This document shows positions 56,350-64,000 of a DNA stretch of 64,000 nt, one piece after another. A program made the position numbers and the translations under genes. The notes under the pieces were generated by a model, which saw only the letters and a list, made by a program, of their open reading frames with translations, did not search any database and had not been told where the DNA came from. The stretch comes from Carposina sasakii (taxonomy: Eukaryota > Arthropoda > Insecta > Lepidoptera > Carposinidae), in assembly GCA_014607495.2 (NCBI GenBank), contig CP053170.1, positions 7,068,001 to 7,132,000 on the forward strand. The letters run 5' to 3'. Position 1 is the first letter of the stretch. Every line of letters starts with the position of its first letter.

Positions 56350-57390
56350 CATACGACTGTGTTCCCAAAATGAGGTAGCCATGCGAGATCATATAAGAGA
56401 TCTTGCAGTCACGTTCAGTAAAGCGGGGATAGATATTAACGATAACAAGTTGCTAGCTTAAGTAGACTTTAACGACATGCTTCAAACCATAATTGCTTAA
56501 CAATAACTTATTCCCTACGGTAGAATGAAATCAAAGCGGCGTATTTTGAAAAACACTTCTAATTGCTACTTTTAAACTAACTTGAAAAGGCTTTTAACCG
56601 CCATCCAAAACATTCCTAATCACGTTTCAAAGTTTCGTTTACTTAAAATATGCCGCTAACTTTAAGGTCAATTAAAAAATAATTGACATCAAAGTCGAAC
56701 TTCGGGATTGTCAGAAATAAAGGGGAGTCTATATATAAATTTCGCGATTTCCGTATCTAATTTAAGTGGGAAACTTTTTGCCGAAAACTATATACCTCAG
56801 TGTTAGTTGTATTTTTCATAAAAGGTGAATACCTATAAGTAGTTAGAAAAACGGTATTGGTTACCGGTCGCCATAGATTACCTCCTAGATAGGAGGTAAT
56901 CTCCTAGATAGAGGTCGCTAATAAATTATAGAAACAAAGCTCACCGGATACATTAAACCACGAGGGACTTAATAAGCAAACTACATAGTATAAATACGTG
57001 TCATATAACTTTAAGTGTAAGAGGCGAAATTAGTATGTAGTACGTTACGTACTTTTTCCTGTACATTTTCCTGAAAACAGCCCAGGAAACAGGATTTTAC
57101 TTGGGGATAGACCGAGATCAGTTTAAGACAAAAAGTATGCAAGCAAGGCACAATGTAAACACCCCTTAACAATCGTAACTCAATCTCAACGAACTAATAG
57201 CCTCAAAATGTACCTCTTAGCACAAAGGCCGGTAAGGATTTTAATAGAATCATTGCTCAAGCCCCTCCATTTAAATATAAATTGATGGCATTATTCCGAG
57301 AGGCTGAAACGATGTACGTTTTACAATCGATTGCACAGATATTTAATATCTTTTGTTGGTGTTTGAGGCTTATCGTTCTAATATAAATCG
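56350..57390. other. Mostly unassigned; short repeat scrap at left
   Basis: A 5' fragment of the 'CAGCTGATG' family lies at 56355-56480 (GTGTTCCCAAAATGAGGTAGC, AAGTTGCTAGCTTAAG). A small palindromic stretch TACCTCCTAGATAGGAGGTA is at 56879-56898. Otherwise nothing. Confidence 0.4.
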
Positions 57391-57394
57391 GGAA

Positions 57395-57500
57395 CATCTC
57401 TCAGGCGATAAGCTAGCAACTTGTCACTAATCTAAATGTGACTGTGAGATCTTCTTTATGATCGTGCAGTTCTGGCTACCCCGTTTTGAATATATAATCG
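57395..57500 (-). repeat. 'CAGCTGATG' family fragment
   Basis: Reverse copy: CATCTCTCAGGCGATAAGC, TAGCAACTTGTCACTAATC, CAGTTCTGGCTACCCCGTTTT. Confidence 0.5.
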
Positions 57501-57539
57501 TGTGTATATGTATTTATTGTAATTATGTCATTATAAATA

Positions 57540-57680
57540 TTGAATATAAAAAATCACCCGAGTGAGATTTGAACTCACGACCTCTCGCAAACCGTGCTTT
57601 CGCTCGAACTGAGCTATCGGGTCAATTAACTCGGATGACGAATTTTGCCATCTCTTTAACATTACGTTTTTGGTAATTAT
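57540..57680 (-). repeat. tRNA-like repeat
   Basis: On the minus strand: TTCGTCATCCGAGTTAATTGA, GACCCGATAGCTCAGTTCG, AAAGCACGGTTTGCGAGAGG and GTGAGTTCAAATCTCAC, then TCGGGTGATTTTT. The leader is cut short and the D loop has lost bases. Confidence 0.65.
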
Positions 57681-57769
57681 GTCATTGATAAATATGAGGT
57701 TTTAACTTCTTTCTAAGGTGTACCTATATATCCTAAATTACCTAAGAAATAGGTATTATAGGTACATAT

Positions 57770-57935
57770 TATAAATACAAATGTAAGTTTGTTTGTAAGC
57801 TCTTCACGCCTTTGAGCGAAATTTGGTAAACATGTAGTCTAGAGCCTAGAAAAGGATAAATGCTACATTTTATTCCGGAAAACTATTCATCCCAGATAGT
57901 TCGTAATTTTTTAAAATAAAATCCACGCGTATGAA
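57770..57935 (+). repeat. Helitron-like fragment
   Basis: AATGTAAGTTTGTTTGTAAGC, AGTCTAGAGCCTAGAAAAGG and CCGGAAAACTATTCATCCC resemble Helitron bodies elsewhere. The CTAG end is lost. Confidence 0.4.
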
Positions 57936-58299
57936 ATAAACAATTTAAGTAGGTACTATCGAATTTTTCATCAAGAATTTGATCCACATAATTTTTTGCT
58001 TAAAGGAATCGCTACATTAAAAATACCAAACTAAAATGCCATCGAGATTTTTATGTTTGTAATGGAAAATATTTATATTCCCCACGTGACAATATGGCTA
58101 AGGGCAACAATTGTGTGTTAAAAATCGTGCACAATTCCTCATACTACGACCCTTTGGGCTTAAGGGCATGTATGAGCTGGTGGAAGTCACGAACTTTTAT
58201 TGCTTCATAACTTAACTTAAATTCATAATTGTTATCCTACCTAACTTTTAGCAACCTATTAGTCTTCCACGTGCAAAAAATAACTAACATATTTTATCC

Positions 58300-58475
58300 G
58301 AGTACGTCATCCGAGTTAAGTGACCCGATAGCTCAGTTGGTAGAGCGATGCACAGAATGCGAGTGGTCGTGAGTTCAAATCTCACTAGGGTGAATTTTTT
58401 TTTTCAATTCTTATTAACATTTTATAACTTATTTTAATTAAATATGCAACTTCTTAATTAAGATTCTTTTAGAAT
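58300..58475 (+). repeat. tRNA-like repeat
   Basis: Core GACCCGATAGCTCAGTTGG, TAGAGCGATGCACAGAATGCG and GGTCGTGAGTTCAAATCTC, with a T-rich trailer that runs on into the spacer words (TTAATTAAGATTC). Thus it keeps the downstream half of the 300-bp unit. Confidence 0.65.
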
Positions 58476-59034
58476 AACACCTCCTTACTAAAGCTATAAT
58501 TACGGTAGTAATAATATTTTTTTTAAATTTCTACTTATTCTTTTATTCTGCAAGCCACGCGGATGGAGTCGTAGGCGTCTACTAGTTTATAAGTTAACGC
58601 GGATGAATTCGTGAGCGATGAAAATGTTTGATTCTTTACTCAAATGCAGTAGTGACATTTTTTTATAAATTCCTGCTGCAATGTTCCCCACTAGTAGCCC
58701 TTCTGCAGTTTAAGCTCCTCCTACTCTTCCGCTTATAGCTTGTACCAAATTTGAAAAAAATGGCTTGACATAAAGTAAATGAAGGTATTTTTCATCACCT
58801 TCAAATGTTTTTTATATATCTATTTTTTTTTGTATTCACTATTATATGTAGCATTCTGTACCTTAAATTCACCTGGTGATGACCACAACATTTAAGAGAT
58901 AGGAATTTCTAAACATACATATAGATACATGTCTCTATTTTCAAAATAGGGTAGCTAAAACTGCAGGGTCACAAAGGATCTTACAGTTACGTTTGGCATA
59001 GTAGGTCGATGTAAGACATCAGAGACAATCTTCT

Positions 59035-59478
59035 TCTATCTATACATAAATAAAAATATAACGGATCGCCGTCTGTACATAGATACATACATATAAACGC
59101 CTTTATCCCTTACGGGATAGGCAGAGCACCAAGGGCACCATAGGACACATGGTGCCAATTCTGACCAATTTTGAGGGTATAGTTGAGATGTACAATTGAG
59201 CTGTCTGTACATGAAAGATATAAGAGAAAAAATATTATAGGAGACCTTTATCAACGCAATAGTAGGTACCCAAAAGAATGATATTTGGATTTTTTTTGTC
59301 TGTGCGTTTGTGCACGCTAATCTCAGAAACGGCTGAACCGATTTCGATGCAGTTATCAGGAATATATTGTGGCAGGTCCCATTTAACATATAGGCTACTT
59401 TTTATCCCGGGAAAATGTTTTTATCCCGGATAATTTCGACATTTTGTTTTTTATGTAGTCCACGCGGGCGTCCTCTAG
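59035..59478 (+). mobile_element. Helitron-like element with nested SINE-like copy
   Basis: The body has CTCAGAAACGGCTGAACCG and TTTTTATCCCGGGAAAATG, and it ends GCGGGCGTCCTCTAG before a T. A reverse (ATGT)n-tailed copy (59085-59205) splits the 5' part: GTCTGTACAT recurs on both sides of it. Confidence 0.6.
59085..59205 (-). repeat. (ATGT)n-tailed SINE-like copy nested in a Helitron
   Basis: Reverse orientation: tail ACATACATATAAACGCC, then CCTTACGGGATAGGCAGAGC and TGACCAATTTTGAGGGTATAG. CTGTACAT on both sides suggests a target duplication. Confidence 0.6.
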
Positions 59479-59560
59479 TGTAAAATAAGGTTGTAAAAAA
59501 AATATTTAAAAAAATGTTAAAAGAATTAGTCAGATCCTTGTCTTTGATAAAAATAAAATT

Positions 59561-59788
59561 TTATTGTTCTATAAGCACTAAATTGTCATCTATATCTGGT
59601 GCGAAGTAGTTCTTCTGGTTGATTATGCTGATTTTCGGTAGTGCAGTGTCAAGGGTCTGCTTCACCCAGCGCATGGCCGAGGATGTGGTGACCAAACTTG
59701 CGAACACCGTCTCACAGTCCATCCACGTGTATGATGACATCACACCCCAGACCACTCCATGCGATATGACTGGCGCGCCTGTGTCTTT
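59561..59788 (-). CDS. Protease homologue last exon (KDTGAP)
   Basis: Starts after GGTTCACAG with KDTGAPVISHGVVWGVMS, where active proteases have G-D-S-G-G-P. Continues to SAMRWVKQTLDTAL, like the C-terminal helix, and a 20-odd-residue acidic tail ending LVLIEQ. TAA at 59561-59563. Confidence 0.8.
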   Translation of the reverse strand, partial: KDTGAPVISHGVVWGVMSSYTWMDCETVFASLVTTSSAMRWVKQTLDTALPKISIINQKNYFAPDIDDNLVLIEQ

Positions 59789-62700
59789 CTGTGAACCAAA
59801 GGTGAAAAGATAAGTTCTGAGGGGTAAGCATGAATCTCTCGATAGATTTTGCTAGCGAGTCGCTAGCGTTACGCTGCGTAAAAAGGTTCGTGCTTACCCC
59901 ACTGTATTGCTTTTTGAAACTTTTTACACAGCTCCCTAGTAGGCAAATTGTATAAAAAGTTTACCGTAATTTGATTAAGTTTGTTTAAGAGTAAAGCTTA
60001 TGAGTAAGCGGTAAACATCTATGGGTATAAGTCTAAGGCATATAGTATACACGTCGTATTACAGAACGGCTATATATTTTTAATATTATGAAAGAAAAAA
60101 ATCCTTTTACCACTTCACCGGTCACTCATACGACTCGCACTGATCAAATTAATGGGAATAGGGTAAGGCTTTCACGCATAAACTGCCGAATGAATTTTGA
60201 TAAAACTTGGCAGCAGTAATACCTTTAAGTATCATAGAGTTCCCGCAACCTGGGTATACTAAAATAAGGCTTTATATTTTAACAATACTCAGTATACTCA
60301 CCAAACAATTGTCATTGGTATCCGTAGCATATAGACAGATAGTATTGACTTCATACTTGTAAATATGGCTGAAATTGCTGAGATAATTCCCGCAGGTCTC
60401 CACACTGGCCCGGTGCAGGTGATGCAAGCGAACGTTACTGTCATCGAACAGAGCGTGGCTGTGCATGTTTGAGAAACTCTAGCAAAAAATGAAATACTTG
60501 AGAATGTTTAGGTAAAATATAAAGTAACAATTGTAACTATAAAGAAGAAGAAGTAATTACTGCTACTCAAGAAAATGAAGTCATTAATCTTTTCAAAGAT
60601 AGAGTTGATAAAAAATTAACCACTACACTACACTATATAGTCAGTATCAGTGATAAGCAGAGGTCGGAATTAGGTAGAGTCATTTATGTACGTGCATCGA
60701 AATGTTAATATTAATGTGGACCTTCCCAGGATTTCTAATGGACAATCCCGTGTGGCCAACAATATTACAAATAAATAATAATAAAACCCTCAGAGATAGA
60801 CAAATAAAACAAAGATAATTAACATAAAATGTTTATTAGTATTTAGGTACATTAGTTCACAATACAAATTATTAATAGTCTTAAGGAAATTCAAATACTT
60901 CAACTTTTTTATAAATACGAGCAAATACTTTTGCTTCTAGCCTAGACTCGTGAGGTTTTGCTTATTCAAACGGCCCATTAGAATCATTTGAGGCATATCC
61001 ACTTTATTCTTTCGCTGTATGAAATCAGTGCAAGTACATAAATGACTCTACCTAATTCCGACCTCTGGTGATAAGTTACTAGCTCCTCCTTTGACTATGA
61101 ATTTAAACTTCACATTAGACTTGAAACCTTATAAATACTTACAGAATGTGTAGGCCATGAAGCTACTACAAAATGGAAGGCCGGTAGCTTCGTACCATCA
61201 GGTGCGAGGTTTAGTGGCACGATACCGGACACCCCAGTTAAAGATGATTTTAACCTAGAATAGAATACAAGGATTGAAAAATAATCCAATGATAAAAACA
61301 TTATGTGGTCAAGACCGATGACGATAAGCATCGTACAATAGGGGTTATGGTACATACATCTCGCCTGAGTCGACTAACTTATAGTTAACTAGTTTTAACA
61401 TTTTCTTAGTATATTAAGATCAGATATTAGATACTTAATGTAAAAAATATACGATTTTACCGAAACGTCCCATTACTTTTAAATAGGAGACATCTAGTCC
61501 GATCTTCTAAACTGATTCGGGCGAATCTATAGGTACCCATGCACATTTTTAAAAGTACATTTGGCCCGCAGACAGTTTTAGCGTATGCGATATGTACCAT
61601 AACATAACCCACTAATAGGTACATTTATTTTTATTTATTTCATTAAAATACACAAAACTGCTTGTTTGACTGTGGGATTATATTTATTATCATTTACAAT
61701 ATCTTTACGGGAAATAAATACTTAAAATACCTCTAAATTGATATTGTATTAAAAATAAAACGACATCGTCAAATTTCGGCCACGAGGTGACCACTGGTTC
61801 ATATAATAAGGTTCAGTTTTTACTAGTGTAGAGTTTTGAGTTCCTTAGCGATAACTGCATTTTACAACACGCGACTATTCGTTTACAAACTTGTTGCACT
61901 ACGGAAACATACGACAAAACATTCCATTGTATAAGTAATTTCAAGTTCATAGTTGAATAGAAAAAAACTGTTTACATGTACACTTTCTGATTACTACCAT
62001 TTCAACATAAATCTCAAGCTGGCTCAAAAAATTAAAGTAAGCTGAATGTAAATAATCAGTAACAAGCTGCTAGCTTATCGCCAGTGATAATATCGGAGTT
62101 TTACTATCTGAAAATGTTCTGATTGAGTAAAATATATATCTAGTATTATATCATACAATTTTCAAACATGGCTATCTACTATGTAGTGTATTGTAAAAAC
62201 GAGATGCTTATTTGAGGCCACCAGAACCAGAGTGGCCCAAACCACAATTTGTGAAAATATTAGTTAAGCACGACGATGCCCCTTTAATCCAATTTTTCAA
62301 TAGCCAGAGTTTTCAAAGGTACATTTTTTAAACAATCATAGATGACATAAAAAAAATATGTTGTGGCATCTTGATTCTTATTAAAATATTAATAGAGCAT
62401 AGTATTTTGGCATATATCCACATATTCGTATTTTGTATTTGGGCCACTCTGGTTCTGGTGGCCTCATTTATAAACAGTGTAGATCGGCATCACGTTTCTA
62501 TAATTTGCTCTGGTCTTATAGCAATTTATATCTCATCAAAAGAGCCCCCTATTGGGAATAAGACAAAGAAATTAGGCATTATTTATCGAGCGAATAGATA
62601 GAGATTTTTTAATGAGACATTTGCTCCAATAGGATGCCATTATTTTCGTCAGGTCGCGTGATGGATTCCAGCAGCTATTGGTGAAATTGTTGCGACAACG

Positions 62701-64000
62701 AATGTCGATGCCAAACAATATTATAGTACATTGTCTTATATAGTCCACCTTCAGTTACCTTGGCACTATATAAATGTTCCTTACTATATATCAATATTTA
62801 CCTTATCAATGCTAGGTCATATCCTGGTTTTCCAATGGTAAAGTACGGATGCAATTCTATTCTGACAACTCCAAGAAGTATGCCACCATTTTTGTAATCT
62901 TTGCTTCCAACTCTTGCAAATATATCGGATACGGAGTAGCTCTCTCTGGAATAAAAAAATATATTAAGCTTATAAAAGGTTGGAAGAAAATTCTTTCACT
63001 TTTAAGTGTTACTCTTAGATAATGTGTAGACATAGTAAGTACTATAACACATTAAAGGCTCGAGCACACCGGATGCGTACTTACACGTACCTCTGAGTTG
63101 TAATGTATGGAACTGTATAGGCACGGGCAGACCGGATGCGTATGCGTAGACGTCAAGCGGTGACAGTTCTATACATTAAACTCAAAGGTACGTGTACGTC
63201 TACGCTTACGTGCACGCATACGCATCCGGTGTGCTCGAGCCCTAAATCATAAAAATATTGGAGAGGTCTACAGACATGGGACTTCTCATTGCTGAACGAC
63301 GAAGAGAAAATCATTAAAATTTTATCATCTCATTAAATGTTTTAAACTCGATCCGAAAATTAAATCGACCATTTATATACATATATAATACTTACACATA
63401 CAACGCTGCTGCTGCAGTAAGAACCCACTCATATGAAATTAGAGCTCCACTATGCAGAAGTTCCTTTTTCAATAAAATTGCAGTAATAAATGTAAGTATA
63501 TCCAATTCCTTGGGTTCAGTGTCAATTGGTGGGTCCAAAAGCGAAGGTGGATTTGCCTCAGCTTGAATCATTGTATTTGGCATAGGAATATTATTCTGTC
63601 CTGATACTTCATTTTGTATAGGAACCGGAACATTTGCCTTATTCTGTATTTCTACTTGCCCCATTTGCGCGTTTATAGGATTCTGTCCAATTAATACGTT
63701 TGTATCTTCTACCATTGAATTTGATTGTCTGACTTGGTTTTGTCCATTTGGAATCAAGTTTTGCTCAAGGTATATTTGGTTTTGGGTGTTACCAACCTGG
63801 TTCTGTCCTATACTGATTTGATTTTGCCCCTGCGTTAACGTATTCGGTCCGTTGTTTAGATCATTCTGTTCTAACAACATTTGGTTCTGTGCTAAGGCGA
63901 TTTGGTTTGCAAGTGGGATTGGTTGATTAGTCATCACATTATCCTGTGATGAAAGCATCAAGTTCTGTGCGTTGTTTAAAATGTTTTGCCTGGTAGCAAT
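59561..64000 (-). CDS. Catalytically dead serine-protease homologue, 3' five exons (partial)
   Basis: Exons 63396-64000 (continuing past the window edge), 62802-62945, 61143-61254, 60302-60478 and 59561-59788 join in phase to about 421 residues, all with GT-AG borders. Residues 1 to about 150 of the visible part are Gln/Asn-rich with repeats like GQNQ and EQN. A trypsin/chymotrypsin-fold domain follows: ISYEWVLTAAAALYV (family T-A-A-H-C), YDLALIR (catalytic Asp kept) and KDTGAPV (family G-D-S-G-G-P). The catalytic His becomes Ala and Ser becomes Thr, so it should not cleave peptides. Such homologues act as binding or regulatory proteins in insects, but the role here is inference. The start codon and any signal peptide lie outside the window. 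Confidence 0.8.
59820..59902. repeat. Short MITE, GGGGTAAGCACGAACC family
   Basis: The ends GGGGTAAGCATGAATC and GGTTCGTGCTTACCCC surround GCTAGCGAGTCGCTAGCG. It begins about 32 bp upstream of the last exon of the protease homologue. Confidence 0.65.
60302..60478 (-). CDS. Protease homologue exon (pre-active-site region)
   Basis: Fifty-nine codons between TTTTTTGCTAG and GTGAGT, phase 0 at both ends. Contains CGNYLSNFSHIYKYEVNTIC and ATDTNDNCL, with Cys spacing resembling the segment before the active-site Ser loop. Confidence 0.75.
60658..61067. mobile_element. hAT-like MITE with perfect 8-bp duplication
   Basis: The ends CAGAGGTCGGAATTAGG and CCTAATTCCGACCTCTG continue as about 36-bp TIRs. 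GTGATAAG flanks both sides (60650-60657, 61068-61075). The CAG start and 8-bp duplication are hAT characteristics. It is an insertion in the intron of the protease homologue; no transposase. Confidence 0.85.
61143..61254 (-). CDS. Protease homologue exon (middle of domain)
   Basis: Begins with G completing Arg after TTCTATTCTAG, then LKSSLTGVSGIVPLNLAPDG and FHFVVASWPTHS, ending before GTAAGT. It corresponds to the stretch after the Asp in trypsin-like folds (L-x-x-x...V-P-x-x-L). Confidence 0.75.
62214..62465. mobile_element. MITE with 28-bp perfect TIRs
   Basis: GAGGCCACCAGAACCAGAG and its continuation are exactly mirrored at 62438-62465. ATTT precedes the left end and follows the right end, suggesting a 4-bp duplication. 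It is 252 bp without coding potential, in the intron between the last two visible upstream exons' neighbours (62802 and 61254). Confidence 0.75.
62802..62945 (-). CDS. Protease homologue exon with YDLALIR
   Basis: It starts after TTTATTCCAG and encodes SYSVSDIFARVGSKDYKNGG and RIELHPYFTIGKPGYDLALI. Asp in Y-D-L-A-L-I is the position of the catalytic Asp. It ends with AG of a split Arg codon before GTAAAT. Confidence 0.8.
63054..63241. repeat. Foldback MITE, GGCTCGAGC family (deleted arm)
   Basis: The ends AAAGGCTCGAGCACACCGG and CCGGTGTGCTCGAGCCC are intact, but the left arm is about 35 bp shorter than in 49903-50125. It lies in the first visible intron of the protease homologue. Confidence 0.75.
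63396..64000 (-). CDS. Protease homologue exon with Q/N-rich repeats and lost catalytic His
   Basis: Open to the window edge without an upstream boundary. Imperfect repeats of roughly 7-14 residues based on Q-N-Q and Q-N-x-x fill most of it (for example LTQGQNQISIGQNQVG). They are followed by LDPPIDTEPKELDILTF and the first strands of the protease fold, SGALISYEWVLTAA. The exon ends with two bases of a Val codon before GTAAGT. Confidence 0.75.

Overview
This window looks like AT-rich nuclear DNA from a moth or butterfly (Lepidoptera). The evidence is intron-containing insect-type genes with GTAAGT/GTGAGT donors, RTE-type LINE tails followed by (ATG)n, small TC...CTAG Helitrons starting near CTAATATTATAAA, (ATGT)n-tailed SINE-like copies, many TA-flanked MITEs and scattered tRNA-like repeats. 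No rRNA gene, CRISPR or bacterial-type operon is visible.

Two host genes can be assembled, both on the minus strand. (1) A seven-exon sugar-porter-family membrane transporter runs from the start codon at 26583 to the stop at 7939. Its exons join in consistent phases to give 468 residues carrying the family signatures DRYGRK, PIYIQE...PEGSRE, ESPSYL and VPDLKCKT. (2) A serine-protease homologue runs from beyond the right edge (64000) to its stop at 59561, in five exons. It has a long Gln/Asn-rich N-terminal part and a trypsin-like domain in which the catalytic His and Ser are both replaced, so it is very probably not a protease.

Most of the rest is mobile DNA. The largest unit is a 4.9 kb DNA transposon (21209-26132) in intron 1 of the transporter. 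It has 28-bp perfect terminal inverted repeats, a 4-bp AAAT target duplication, repeated subterminal motifs and a frameshifted transposase-like gene with a D-x-C-G-G-Q-N type catalytic core. Elsewhere there are a decayed RTE LINE (1.3-3.4 kb), several RTE 3' ends and a SINE-like family sharing their tail. There are also a Helitron helicase remnant (about 39.3-39.5 kb), Helitrons with nested insertions, and MITEs of pogo/mariner-like (TA), Harbinger-like (TTA) and hAT-like (8-bp) type.

Three repeat types look less ordinary. One is a roughly 300-bp unit with a tRNA-like core in its middle, twice found as head-to-tail dimers. Another is a retroposed hairpin element with 12-13-bp duplications and internally deleted copies. 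The third is a nearly perfect 400-bp hairpin at 33.8 kb whose left half recurs 1.7 kb away.

The two genes do not form a functional unit. They are ordinary single-copy islands about 33 kb apart in repeat-rich DNA. Exon boundaries were read by eye from splice consensus, frame and family resemblance; no alignment or transcript data were available.
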